Positions 1 through 7,626 are shown, counted from the first letter of the stretch. The stretch is 19,289 bases of DNA from Pontiella desulfatans (GCA_029287275.1 JARFRL010000340.1:1-19289); one strand, 5' to 3'. A program made the numbers and translations. Notes: generated by a model not told the origin, from the letters alone.

Positions 1-79
1 CAGTGCGTCTTTCTCATTGACTCTTTTGGCGAGTGCTCAGTGTAGTTAGAATTCTCGAGAGATGCTTTTGTCTTGTTGC

Positions 80-184
80 GTGAGCCGTGAGCCGTGAGCC
101 TTGAGCAGTGAGCCGTGAGCCGTGAGCCGTGAGCCGTGATCCGTTAGGCGTGAGCCGTGAGCCTTGAGCCGTGAGCCGTGAGGA
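80..184 (+). repeat. Heptamer tandem repeat array, consensus GTGAGCC
   Basis: Fifteen consecutive 7-base units lie in perfect register. Ten are exactly GTGAGCC (at 80, 87, 94, 108, 115, 122, 129, 150, 157 and 171) and the rest differ at one to three positions. Because 7 is not a multiple of 3, any reading frame through the array gives a seven-residue pseudo-protein repeat, so apparent ORFs here are not genes. I see no gene in 1-264; bases 1-79 show nothing recognisable. The array sits downstream of the phospholipase D-like gene, which reads towards it. Confidence 0.9.
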
Positions 185-218
185 TTTTCGACCGAGCCGG
201 TTCCCGCAAGAAAAATCA

Positions 219-267
219 CGCCTCAATCGTCACGGCTCAAGACTTAATCGTCACGCCTCACGCGTCA
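219..267 (-). repeat. Opposing heptamer array (CGSCTCA-type units) up to the stop codon of the PLD-like gene
   Basis: Seven in-phase 7-base units read CGCCTCA, ATCGTCA, CGGCTCA, AGACTTA, ATCGTCA, CGCCTCA and CGCGTCA. These are degenerate reverse complements of the GTGAGCC-type units at 80-184, with 34 bases between the arrays. The two arrays could fold back on each other in a transcript leaving the PLD-like gene. The last unit ends exactly on the stop codon of that gene (TCA at 265-267), so the repeat has grown up to the coding boundary or slightly into it. Confidence 0.75.
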
Positions 268-1677
268 GTAAATGGATAGGCCGGTGGTTTCGCCCCACCA
301 GGCCGAGAATTTCCGCCAGATGGAATGGTCCTCGAAGGTCGCGTAGTCCGCGGTGAAAATTCGTTCTTCTTCGTTGTTCCACCATCGATCGAACGTGTCG
401 CGGGCGCGGATCATGCTCGGTTCGTTCGTTGGCGCGGTGAGGGCGATATTGGCCTCGCAATTGAAATTGTTCATGTTGCGGCGCGTGTAGTTGCACGAGC
501 CGAGCAGCAGCGTCGCGGTTCCGTCGGGATTTTCGACGTAGAGCATTTTCACGTGGCATTGCTCGCCATGCGTGTGGGCCCAGCGCAAGGGAACGCCCGC
601 TTTCACCAGCTTCGCGCCGGTTTGCCGGTTCGGCACCCCGTTCTTGGTTCGACCGAACGAATCCTTGCTCGGGTCCAGTATGACGCGCACGTCGACGCCG
701 CGCTCTTTGGCGGCCGCGAACGCCTTGATGACTTTCTTTTCGGACATGTAGAACACGCAGAGATCCACTCGGGCACCCGGCGCGGCCTCTTCGAGCAGCG
801 ACAACACCTTCTCCTTGATCCTGACCTCCGTCAACAGCTCGACGCGATGGCCCGCCGCCGCGGGAGCGTTCGCGGCGAGAAGGGGTTCAAACGTCTCCGC
901 GCCGGAAAACGCGAGGATCGCGGACTCCATCTCGCACGCGAGCGCCTGCCCCGCGCCATCGACGCGCAAGGCGACGTTCCAGTGGGCGCTGCTGGCGCTG
1001 TGCGGGTTCGCGCTGGTCAGCAAAATGGACTGGTCGGTCACGACCACCTTGCGATGGTTAGCCTTGAAGTTCATCAGCTTGAGCATGCTGCGCGTCGAAA
1101 CGCGCCCCTCGCCCATCGGATTTTTCAACGTTTGGCCCGGTCCAACGCCCCACGGTTTCACCAAAAGCCTCCAAGGCTTGGAATAGAGCGGGTTGCTGTC
1201 GCGCAATTTATCGAGATCGGTATACACGACTTGAATCCCCGCGTTGGTCATCGCGGTGAACCGGGGCGACTCCAGCGATCCATACATCGTGTTGACGGGA
1301 TCGGTGATGAAGATGATTTCCACCTCCGGATTCGCGGCGCGTTTCGCGACGAGCTTGTCCGTCAGCTCCCGGGTCAACGGACGCGCGCAAGGGCCGGGTT
1401 CGTAGCCGAAATCGTTCATGAGAAACAGATCCAGCAGAACGAATTCCTCCGCCGCGTCGATCATCTGATAAACCGCGTCGAATATCTCCTGCTTCACGAA
1501 CCGCGTTCCGTTCGTGTCGACCCAGGTTTCATCGACCAGCAGTCGCGCGTGTTCGGCGCGGGTTTCGGCGGAATAGGCCAGACCTGGTTTTTCCGGATGG
1601 CCGACGCAACCCGACATGAGAACCAGCGCGAACAACAAAGCGATCGCCGACAACGAGATCTGGGGGTGGATTTTCAT
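265..1677 (-). CDS. Phospholipase D-superfamily lipoprotein (cardiolipin synthase-like)
   Basis: This 470-residue protein belongs to the PLD superfamily, whose members break or exchange phosphodiester bonds through two HKD half-sites. The N-terminus is a lipoprotein signal ending in LMSGC with the acylated Cys at 24, so it is probably anchored in a membrane outside the cytoplasm. The first half-site is HRK near residues 208-210 followed by Asp215, then a TSANPHSAS stretch. The second is HVK at 375-377 followed by GSCNYTRRN near 393. In the second site the usual Asp is Glu382. The overall layout resembles cardiolipin synthases and phosphatidyltransferases, but those usually have N-terminal membrane helices, not a lipobox, so the substrate is uncertain. 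No good Shine-Dalgarno precedes the ATG. The gene lies just behind the peroxiredoxin terminator and needs its own promoter in about 45 bases or read-through. Confidence 0.85.
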   Translation of the reverse strand: MKIHPQISLSAIALLFALVLMSGCVGHPEKPGLAYSAETRAEHARLLVDETWVDTNGTRFVKQEIFDAVYQMIDAAEEFVLLDLFLMNDFGYEPGPCARPLTRELTDKLVAKRAANPEVEIIFITDPVNTMYGSLESPRFTAMTNAGIQVVYTDLDKLRDSNPLYSKPWRLLVKPWGVGPGQTLKNPMGEGRVSTRSMLKLMNFKANHRKVVVTDQSILLTSANPHSASSAHWNVALRVDGAGQALACEMESAILAFSGAETFEPLLAANAPAAAGHRVELLTEVRIKEKVLSLLEEAAPGARVDLCVFYMSEKKVIKAFAAAKERGVDVRVILDPSKDSFGRTKNGVPNRQTGAKLVKAGVPLRWAHTHGEQCHVKMLYVENPDGTATLLLGSCNYTRRNMNNFNCEANIALTAPTNEPSMIRARDTFDRWWNNEEERIFTADYATFEDHSIWRKFSAWWGETTGLSIY

Positions 1678-1710
1678 AGTCGCGAAGCGTAGAGGCTTCC
1701 CGACCGATGG

Positions 1711-1752
1711 AAAACAAAAAAAGGCCCCTCTCGCGGGGGAGCGAGAGGGGCC
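1711..1752 (-). terminator. Rho-independent terminator of the peroxiredoxin gene
   Basis: A perfect 12-bp stem (1723-1734 with 1741-1752) closes a 6-base loop. Read on the minus strand it is followed by seven T, a G and four T (1711-1722). It starts about 30 bases after the peroxiredoxin stop codon. The stem is strong enough to insulate the PLD-like gene downstream. Confidence 0.9.
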
Positions 1753-1782
1753 TGGGGTGGGGTGTTAACTAACCAGGGGAAG

Positions 1783-2370
1783 TTAGATTTTTCCTACGAG
1801 GTCGAGACCCGGCTTGAGGGTATCGGCGCCCGGTGTCCAGTTCGCGGGGCAAACTTGATCACCGTTTTCGTGTACGAATTGAGCGGCACCGAGCTTGCGG
1901 AGGGTTTCCGCGGCGCTACGGCCAATGCCAAGATCATGAATTTCAGCGGTCTTCAGAACGCCGTTGGGGTCGATGATGAAGGTGCCGCGCAGGGCCAGAC
2001 CTTCGTCGTCGATGTAAACATCAAACAGCTGGCAGACGTCGCCTGTCGGATCCGCGCCCATCAGATAATTCACCTTGCCGATCGCGTCGGAAGAGTCGTG
2101 CCACGCTTTGTGAACGAACGCGGTATCGGTGCTGACGGAGATCACCTCGGCGCCGGCTTCCTGAAACTTGGGATAGAGCGCGGCCATGTCTTCGAGCTCG
2201 GTTGGGCAGACAAACGTGAAGTCGGCCGGGTAGAACATCAGCACCACCCATTTGCCTTTAAAGTCCGAAAGACTGATATCTTTAATTTCATCATTCTGGA
2301 ACGCCGCCATTTTGAATTCCGGCACTTCCCGACCCACTTTAACTACTTCGAAATCGAATACATCTTCCAT
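1783..2370 (-). CDS. ahpC: Typical 2-Cys peroxiredoxin (AhpC/Prx1 family)
   Basis: The 195-residue cytosolic enzyme reduces hydrogen peroxide, organic hydroperoxides or peroxynitrite. The active-site segment FYPADFTFVCPTE places Thr52 and peroxidatic Cys55 in the family PxxxTxxC pattern. Arg129 in LRGTF is the conserved active-site arginine. The resolving Cys174 sits in VCPANW near the C-terminus, as in typical 2-Cys enzymes. A third cysteine is at 113. Length is normal. The start is well supported: an AGGAG lies about eight bases before the ATG. No ahpF or thioredoxin reductase is adjacent, so the electron donor is encoded elsewhere. It appears to be a single-gene transcript, with its own promoter candidate upstream and a strong terminator downstream. 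The symbol ahpC is by family; a Prx1-like name would also be fair. Confidence 0.95.
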   Translation of the reverse strand: MEDVFDFEVVKVGREVPEFKMAAFQNDEIKDISLSDFKGKWVVLMFYPADFTFVCPTELEDMAALYPKFQEAGAEVISVSTDTAFVHKAWHDSSDAIGKVNYLMGADPTGDVCQLFDVYIDDEGLALRGTFIIDPNGVLKTAEIHDLGIGRSAAETLRKLGAAQFVHENGDQVCPANWTPGADTLKPGLDLVGKI

Positions 2371-2683
2371 TTTTTTCTCCTGTGATTAGTTCGTCGTTTC
2401 CCAAACAACGAGACATACAGTACCATTCGCGTGCGGTTTGTAAATAGGAATGTGGATACTTTTTTCACATTTCTATTTCCAGCCCCTAAAACTCTAGAAA
2501 AAGGTGTGACTCAAGCCGTCACGCCGCCCCTCCCTCCACCCACCGAAACAGCACCAGAACACTCCCCTTAAAGAGAAAATCAATCCTTCATGGTACTTGC
2601 CAAAAAAAAAGCTTGCTTTCGTTCTTTTTCTTGTTGCGCCATCTCCGAAAGGCGAGTAACAACAACCTTCGTTGGGAGGAAAC
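2371..2683. other. Divergent intergenic region between peroxiredoxin and Enzyme I genes
   Basis: This 313-base gap is noticeably richer in A and T than the flanking genes and has a run of nine A (2602-2610). It holds the candidate peroxiredoxin promoter and the ribosome site of the Enzyme I gene. A candidate -35 (TTGCCA, 2597-2602) points towards Enzyme I, but the matching -10 is poor. I see no gene, riboswitch or repeat that I can name. Confidence 0.5.
2417..2444 (-). promoter_or_regulatory. Candidate sigma70-type promoter for the peroxiredoxin gene
   Basis: On the minus strand TTTACA (2439-2444) and TACTGT (2417-2422) are separated by 16 bases, about 45 bases upstream of the peroxiredoxin ATG. 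Matches to consensus are 5/6 and 4/6. I saw no obvious OxyR- or PerR-type palindrome around it, but did not test this quantitatively. Confidence 0.35.
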
Positions 2684-4408
2684 GTGAAGGCGTTGCAAGG
2701 CATCTCCATATCATCTGGATACGCGCGAGGCTTCGCCTTGGTATATCAACCCCCGTCCCTGCATCACGCGCCCGAATACCCCATCGAAAAGACCGCGGTC
2801 GCGGATGAAATCAGCCGCATGAATTTCGCGTTGCAACGCACGGCGGATGAGGTACGAACCTTGCGCGAACGCATCGCCAAAGAGATCGGGGAGCAGGAGG
2901 CCGCGATTTTCGACGCGCACCTGCTGTTTATCAACGACGAGGAATTTCACGCGAAGCTCCTTGGCCGCGTCTCGAAAAACCTGATCAACTGCGAACAGGC
3001 CGTGAAACTCGAGATTCTCGGTTACATCAAGCAATTGTCTTCGTTGAAGAATGGATATATGCGCGAACGGATCATGGATTTCGAGGATGTCGGAACCAAG
3101 CTGTTGCGCAACCTGCGTTACGACATGCCCGACCACCCTCTCGGCACCCTCGCGGAACAGACCGTGATCGTGGCCAAAGAATTGTTGCCATCCGAATCCG
3201 TGAACATGGACCGAAAAAATATCGCGGGCATTGTCACGGAACACGGCGGCAGCACCTCCCATACCGCCATTCTCGCCCGGGCGATGGGCATTCCCTGCGT
3301 GGTCGGCATACCGGAACTGACCAGCTTGACGCGGGACGGAGAATTGCTCCTCATCAACGGCTCTAAGGGAAACGTCACCATCAACCCGTCCGACTGGCAA
3401 CAACACGAGTTCAGGAGAACGGAAAAAATCTACCGCGACTCGATGCGCTACCTGACGCTGAAAGAGAGTCAAGCATGCCAGCTGAAAGGGGGAACGCCCG
3501 TCACGTTGACGGCCAACATTAATTGCTTGGAAGATGTTCCGTTGGTCAAACAGCACAACTTGGAGGGAACGGGGCTGTTTCGCACCGAGATCGTTTTTCT
3601 GGGGAACACCAAAACGCCGGGGCTGGCCAAACAGCATCAGGTATACGTCGACGCCGCCAAACAGGTCGCCCCGCACCCGATGATTATCCGCACCTTTGAT
3701 TTCAGCGCCGACAAACACCCGGAGTTTCTGGATAAAAAATTCCTGGCCAACGGTCGGCGCGGAGTCGACTGGGCCCTGTCGGAAAAGCGCGGGCTCACCA
3801 GCCAGCTGCACGCCATTCTACGGGCCTACAACGAGAGCCCCAACATCCGCGTCCTCCTGCCCATGGTGAGAAATAGCGAGCAAGTGCGGCAGGTGAAAAC
3901 GATTCTCGCCGAACAGGCGGAAAAGGAACAGCTGAAGATTCCGCCCATCGGCGCGATGATCGAAACGCCGCTCGCCGTGTTCTCGCTGCGGGACATGCTG
4001 CCGGAAATCAGTTTTTCCAGCATCGGGTGCAACGACCTCGCGCAATACATGCTAGGCATTGAACGCGAACTCAACGCCCTCAACCTGCACGACTGGATAC
4101 TCGAGCCCGCCCTGCTGCGAACCTTTGAGACCATCTTCAACCTCGCCGCCGAACATAAGCATCCGGTCAGCGTCTGCGGGCTCGCCGCCAGCGATCCGCT
4201 TCTCTCCGCCATTCTGGTCGGCCTTGGCGCCCGCGCGTTCTCGGTCGATCCCGCCAGCTCCTCCCAGGTACGCTACACGCTGCGCCACCTCGGAATCCGC
4301 GACGCGAAAAAACTGGCGGGGCTCGCCTTGGCCGGCGAACCTAAACAGACGATTATCGACGCGTTTGAAAAACACTTCCCCGAGGTGCCGCTCGCGCTGG
4401 AATATTAA
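2684..4408 (+). CDS. ptsI: Phosphoenolpyruvate-protein phosphotransferase (PTS Enzyme I-like)
   Basis: Enzyme I takes phosphate from phosphoenolpyruvate onto a histidine and passes it to HPr. The protein is 574 residues, normal for the family, with no GAF domain. The N-terminus (ALQGISISSGYARG) is typical. The phospho-histidine is His193 in GGSTSHTAILARA. In the PEP-binding barrel Arg300, Arg336 (RTFD), Glu427 (MIETP), Asn450-Asp451 and Arg461 are kept, as is the acid Cys498. Two conserved stretches differ: the usual NPFLGxR segment reads GRRGVDWAL near 357-365, and the usual CGELAGD reads CGLAASD at 498-504. GTG at 2684 is chosen because GGAGG lies four bases before it; an in-frame TTG at 2672 lies upstream of that site. 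No HPr, Enzyme II or HPr kinase is adjacent, so the role may be regulatory. It faces mutM tail to tail with 20 bases between. Confidence 0.85.
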   Translation: MKALQGISISSGYARGFALVYQPPSLHHAPEYPIEKTAVADEISRMNFALQRTADEVRTLRERIAKEIGEQEAAIFDAHLLFINDEEFHAKLLGRVSKNLINCEQAVKLEILGYIKQLSSLKNGYMRERIMDFEDVGTKLLRNLRYDMPDHPLGTLAEQTVIVAKELLPSESVNMDRKNIAGIVTEHGGSTSHTAILARAMGIPCVVGIPELTSLTRDGELLLINGSKGNVTINPSDWQQHEFRRTEKIYRDSMRYLTLKESQACQLKGGTPVTLTANINCLEDVPLVKQHNLEGTGLFRTEIVFLGNTKTPGLAKQHQVYVDAAKQVAPHPMIIRTFDFSADKHPEFLDKKFLANGRRGVDWALSEKRGLTSQLHAILRAYNESPNIRVLLPMVRNSEQVRQVKTILAEQAEKEQLKIPPIGAMIETPLAVFSLRDMLPEISFSSIGCNDLAQYMLGIERELNALNLHDWILEPALLRTFETIFNLAAEHKHPVSVCGLAASDPLLSAILVGLGARAFSVDPASSSQVRYTLRHLGIRDAKKLAGLALAGEPKQTIIDAFEKHFPEVPLALEY

Positions 4409-4428
4409 CCCCTCCGCCGCGCGCGGTG

Positions 4429-5244
4429 TTAAAGCGACTGGCAGGTCGGACAAAAAGTGGTGCCGCGCTGGGCCACGACGATTTTTTCGAGGATGGTTTC
4501 GCACCGCGCGCAGGGCGTTCCGGACTTGCCGTACGCGTTCACCTCGGCGCGGTGGCCGCCCGATTCGCCCTCGACGTCGCGGTAGTTGGTTTTCCCCGCG
4601 CCCAACGAAGTGCCGCGATTCTTCACGCCGACCTTCAGCACGTGCTTGATCGCCTTGAACAACTTCGCCAATTCCTCGTCCGACAGCGAGTCCGACCGCC
4701 GCTCCGGATGAATCTTCGATTCCCACAGCGCTTCGTCCGCGTAGATGTTGCCAAGGCCCGCGACAATCGCCTGATCCAGAATCAGCGGCTTGATCATCCG
4801 ATGCCGCTTCTTCATCGCGGCCGCGAAATAGTTCAGCGTGAATCGACGGGTCAGCGCGTCCGGGCCCAACCCGCGCAGAACGACGTCCGGATCATCCACC
4901 AACTTCCAACGCCCGAACTTGCGCGTGTCGCGGTAATAAAGCGTTAGTCCGTCCGAAAGCTTCAGGACGATCCGGTCATGACTCCCCTTCTCCATCGAAA
5001 ACGAGCCCGACATCCGCAGATGAATCATGATCGTCTTGCCCGAGCCCAGCGACAACATCATCCACTTTCCGACGCGGGAGATTCGATCAATCGTCGTTCC
5101 CTCAATCGCCGCGGAAAACGCCGCGGCGGAAAAAGGCGTCACGGTCGGCGCCCACCCCACCTTCACGGAAAGAATGGTTTTTCCCTCCACGCCCCGAGCG
5201 CGCAGCTGCCGCGCGATGGTTTCAACTTCTGGTAACTCGGGCAT
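4429..5244 (-). CDS. mutM: Formamidopyrimidine-DNA glycosylase (Fpg/MutM)
   Basis: This base-excision repair enzyme removes 8-oxoguanine and formamidopyrimidines and cleaves the abasic site. The start is fixed by chemistry: the catalytic residue is the N-terminal proline exposed after Met removal, and PELPEVE follows the ATG at 5244. An upstream in-frame Met at 5268 would bury that proline and is rejected. Other family residues are Glu3, Glu6, Lys60 (the beta-hairpin lysine), Asn166 in GLGNIYADEALW, and a C-terminal zinc finger with Cys245, Cys248, Cys265 and Cys268 plus Arg260. Length is 271 residues, as expected. It converges on the Enzyme I gene and has an inverted repeat just upstream, so its promoter must overlap or lie beyond that repeat. 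Confidence 0.96.
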   Translation of the reverse strand: MPELPEVETIARQLRARGVEGKTILSVKVGWAPTVTPFSAAAFSAAIEGTTIDRISRVGKWMMLSLGSGKTIMIHLRMSGSFSMEKGSHDRIVLKLSDGLTLYYRDTRKFGRWKLVDDPDVVLRGLGPDALTRRFTLNYFAAAMKKRHRMIKPLILDQAIVAGLGNIYADEALWESKIHPERRSDSLSDEELAKLFKAIKHVLKVGVKNRGTSLGAGKTNYRDVEGESGGHRAEVNAYGKSGTPCARCETILEKIVVAQRGTTFCPTCQSL

Positions 5245-5262
5245 ATCTCGACCTTGGTTGTT

Positions 5263-5329
5263 ATCCACGGATTACACGGATTTAGAGGATTACGATCCAG
5301 AATCAGAGTAATCCGTGAAATCCGTGGAT
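5263..5329. repeat. Inverted repeat of ATCCACGGATT-type units between mvaD and mutM
   Basis: The arms at 5263-5282 and 5310-5329 are 20 bases each and match at 19 of 20 positions in reverse complement, with a 27-base loop. Each arm itself repeats the core ACGGATT. The element fills almost the whole gap between the mvaD stop codon (5331) and the mutM start (5244). It could act as an intergenic hairpin in a transcript running from mvaD into mutM. Similarity to dispersed repeats elsewhere in this genome is likely but cannot be seen in the window. Confidence 0.8.
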
Positions 5330-5330
5330 C

Positions 5331-6380
5331 CTATCCGAATGGCTTGATGAGTTGAAGTTCGGGAAACGCCGCGGCGACGGCGGCTTCGTTTTCCGCGAGG
5401 AAGAGAAGCTTGAGGTTGGGGCCGGCGTCGATGGTGAGATAGACCTCGAGACCTTCGGCGCGGACGCGCTGGACCTGGTGGATCATCTCGATCGACTCGG
5501 GTTGGAGATAGATCAGCGGCGGCCAGGCGGACATCATGGTGGCGTGCATCGCGAGCGCGTTGTTCTCCGCGGCCGCGCCCAGCGCGGAGAAATCGCGGTT
5601 CTCAATGGCCGTTCGAATGGTTTCGATATCGCGGCGGGCCTGCGCCGGCCAGCTTTCGTAGAGCGCGGAGGTTTCGACGGTGCGGTTCATGCCGTCGCGC
5701 GAGCCGACCGGCTTTTCCGCGGCGGAGAGTTCGAGCACGCCGACGCGGAAGTCCGGCCAGACGGCGTCCACCCGTTCCGCGAAGGAATCGGTCCCGTCCG
5801 GATTTTCGCCCGCGTTCCACTGGACGAACCCGTCATAGACCGACCGCGCCGCGCTACCGCTGCCCAGCCGCGCCAGCATCGAGAGCCGTTTTTTATCCAA
5901 CCCCCAGCCCGCCAGATCGTCCAACGCCATCACCAGCGCCGCGAAGCCGGAGGCCGACGAAGCCAGCCCGGCCGCGGTCGGAATGTTGTTTTCGGTGCGG
6001 ACCTCGAAACCGCGGCCCGCGAACAGGGGGCGGAATAGATCGAGGAACGACGACACGCGACGGGCGAAGGATGTTTCCGGGGCTTGGAGAACTCCGTTCA
6101 GATACACGTCGTCGGGAGCGACGGGGACGTCGCTTCCACGATCAAGCGACGAAGACGTCGCTTCCACGGAACCGCGTACCCGGATCTCCGTGCGCGTGCC
6201 GAGCGCGCCGAGCGAGATGGAGAGGCTGGAGTTGATGGGCAGATTGAGCGCGGCGGCCCGCTTTCCCCAGTATTTGGCGAGCGCGATGTTGGATGGAGCG
6301 AAGGCCGATCCGGTTGGCTTCGGGGCGGACGCGGCGTCGGCGAGAACGTTTTTCACAAATTGGGTTTGTATGTCGCTCAT
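5331..6380 (-). CDS. mvaD: Diphosphomevalonate decarboxylase (GHMP kinase superfamily)
   Basis: The enzyme converts mevalonate diphosphate to isopentenyl diphosphate, the last step of the classical mevalonate pathway. The 349-residue protein shows the family signatures: APSNIALAKYWGKR near 28-41, NLPINSSLSISL near 46-57, the GHMP ATP-binding stretch IPTAAGLASSASGFAAL near 133-149, SGSAARS at 174-180, and TIDAGPN with catalytic Asp318. Start ATG 6380 is preceded by AAGGAA and begins a protein of family length; upstream extension to 6734 would add a low-complexity Gly/Ala tail antisense to the neighbouring gene and is rejected. Residues 71-88 are encoded by a duplicated palindromic repeat that looks like an insertion. 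No other mevalonate-pathway gene is nearby. A related mevalonate phosphate decarboxylase or kinase activity cannot be excluded. Confidence 0.9.
   Translation of the reverse strand: MSDIQTQFVKNVLADAASAPKPTGSAFAPSNIALAKYWGKRAAALNLPINSSLSISLGALGTRTEIRVRGSVEATSSSLDRGSDVPVAPDDVYLNGVLQAPETSFARRVSSFLDLFRPLFAGRGFEVRTENNIPTAAGLASSASGFAALVMALDDLAGWGLDKKRLSMLARLGSGSAARSVYDGFVQWNAGENPDGTDSFAERVDAVWPDFRVGVLELSAAEKPVGSRDGMNRTVETSALYESWPAQARRDIETIRTAIENRDFSALGAAAENNALAMHATMMSAWPPLIYLQPESIEMIHQVQRVRAEGLEVYLTIDAGPNLKLLFLAENEAAVAAAFPELQLIKPFG
6117..6168. repeat. Two 28-base palindromic repeat units inside the mvaD coding region
   Basis: Two hairpins with the same arms, AGCGACG and CGTCGCT, lie at 6117-6134 and 6145-6162 with four-base loops GGGA and AAGA. 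The period is 28 bases and the 15-mer at 6126-6140 is repeated exactly at 6154-6168. The period is not a multiple of three, so the two copies are read in different frames, giving the Ser/Asp-rich segment around residues 71-88 without breaking the gene. Confidence 0.85.
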
Positions 6381-6423
6381 GAATTCCTTGTGATGTGGGC
6401 CGTTTACAGGAATACCGACCCCT

Positions 6424-7575
6424 ATGAAGAAAAGCAACGTCACATTCATCGCCGCCGCGCTCATCGCCCTGCACGTCCTCATCTTTTTCGTCGTGATCGG
6501 CACGAAAGGGGGGAAAGACGAGAAACCACCCGTCGCCGCGAAACCCGCGCCGACGCGGACCACGGCCGCGGCGCCCGCCCCCCGCCCCATCGCTCCGCCC
6601 GCCCTCAACGTGCCGGCATTGAAGCTTGCCGCGCCGGCGCCGACGCCCAGCCCCGCGCCCGTGGTGATGCCGGTTGAAGTGGTCGAGATGAAAGCTCCGG
6701 AACCGCGCGAGAACATCGCCGCGACGCGGAACATCGACGGCTATCTCCGCTCCGACCGCTCGAACCGCCGCACGCGGCAGGTTTTTTCCGAACTGAAAAA
6801 CGATCCCTATCAAAGCGCCATCGTGGTGGACGCGCGCACCGGAAAAATCCTTTATGAGAACCGCGCCGCGGTATATTCCTATCCCGCCAGCATCACGAAA
6901 CTCATGACCCTGCTCATCGTGCTCGAGCAGATCGACGCCGGCGTGGTCCAGTTGGACGACAAGGTTAAGATCACCCAGGACATCGCGGGCATCGGCGGTT
7001 CCGGCGTTTATCTCGACGTTCGGGAATCCGGCAACTACACCGTGCACAACATGATCGAGGCGCTGATGATCCACTCCGCGAACGACTCCGCCTCGGCGCT
7101 GGCCGTCCATGTCGCGGGCTCCACGGACGCGTTCGTGGACATGATGAACCAGCGCGCCCGCGAGCTGGGGATGAACTCCACCACCTATCACTCGCCCCAC
7201 GGACTGCCGCCCGGCAATGGACTTCAGCCCGACATCAGCACCGCGTACGACGTGGCCATCCTGAGCCTCGCCGCGTTGAAACATCCGGAAACGCTGAGCT
7301 ACACCGGCACCAAACTCGCCTGGCTACCGCTCTCCCCCATTCGCAAGGAAAAGTTCATGCTGGCGAACCGCAACGCCTTGGTCGGCAAGAACCCGTACCA
7401 AGGGTGCGACGGACTGAAGACGGGCTACCACGCCAAAGGCGGCTCCTCCCTGACCGCGACCGCCAAGCGCGGCGACCAGCGCGTCGTCGCGGTCGCGCTG
7501 GGATGTCCGGATAAAAACGTGCGCGACAAAGCGATCCGCGGGTTGCTCGACAAAGGCTTCGCGGCGCTGAAATAA
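6424..7575 (+). CDS. D-alanyl-D-alanine carboxypeptidase (peptidase S11, PBP5-like)
   Basis: This penicillin-binding enzyme removes the terminal D-Ala from peptidoglycan stem peptides. All three active-site motifs are present in order: SITK with nucleophile Ser156 and Lys159, SAN at 218-220, and KTG at 332-334. The N-terminus has one hydrophobic segment (about 8-25) with no lipobox or clear cleavage site, then a Pro/Ala-rich linker (about 34-97) that would hold the catalytic domain away from the inner membrane. It lacks the C-terminal beta domain and amphipathic anchor of Escherichia coli PBP5, so anchoring has moved to the N-terminus. ATG 6424 follows an AGGAA at 6408-6412. The gene diverges from mvaD with 43 bases between starts, so the promoters overlap. 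The catalytic call is firm; dacA, dacC and dacF cannot be told apart. Confidence 0.93.
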   Translation: MKKSNVTFIAAALIALHVLIFFVVIGTKGGKDEKPPVAAKPAPTRTTAAAPAPRPIAPPALNVPALKLAAPAPTPSPAPVVMPVEVVEMKAPEPRENIAATRNIDGYLRSDRSNRRTRQVFSELKNDPYQSAIVVDARTGKILYENRAAVYSYPASITKLMTLLIVLEQIDAGVVQLDDKVKITQDIAGIGGSGVYLDVRESGNYTVHNMIEALMIHSANDSASALAVHVAGSTDAFVDMMNQRARELGMNSTTYHSPHGLPPGNGLQPDISTAYDVAILSLAALKHPETLSYTGTKLAWLPLSPIRKEKFMLANRNALVGKNPYQGCDGLKTGYHAKGGSSLTATAKRGDQRVVAVALGCPDKNVRDKAIRGLLDKGFAALK

Positions 7576-7579
7576 AAAA

Positions 7580-7603
7580 AAGCCGCCCGGCGCCGGGCGG
7601 CTT
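7580..7603. terminator. Bidirectional terminator between carboxypeptidase and flotillin genes
   Basis: AAGCCGCCCGG (7580-7590) and its exact reverse complement (7593-7603) form a GC-rich hairpin; the real loop is probably six bases or so after the inner pairs open. On the minus strand it is followed by a run of T (complement of 7574-7579), which makes a strong terminator for flotillin. On the plus strand the tail is only moderately T-rich. It lies five bases after the carboxypeptidase stop and 24 bases after the flotillin stop. Confidence 0.85.
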
Positions 7604-7626
7604 CTTCGTTGTCGATTGACGGACGT

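Noticed and set aside
14..226. Apparent short proteins with SRLTAHG-type repeats on both strands
   Set aside because: They are translations of the 7-base tandem array; there is no ribosome site and no independent coding signal.
325..1692. 455-residue open frame on the plus strand
   Set aside because: It is antisense to the PLD-like gene, which has motifs and a signal peptide; the long open frame is a by-product of high GC.
2597..2625. Promoter for the Enzyme I gene
   Set aside because: TTGCCA is a fair -35 but the word at the right distance (CGTTCT) is a poor -10.
4405..4432. Possible bidirectional terminator between the Enzyme I gene and mutM
   Set aside because: TTAAC/GTTAA arms pair, but the inner part pairs poorly and there is no T-tract.
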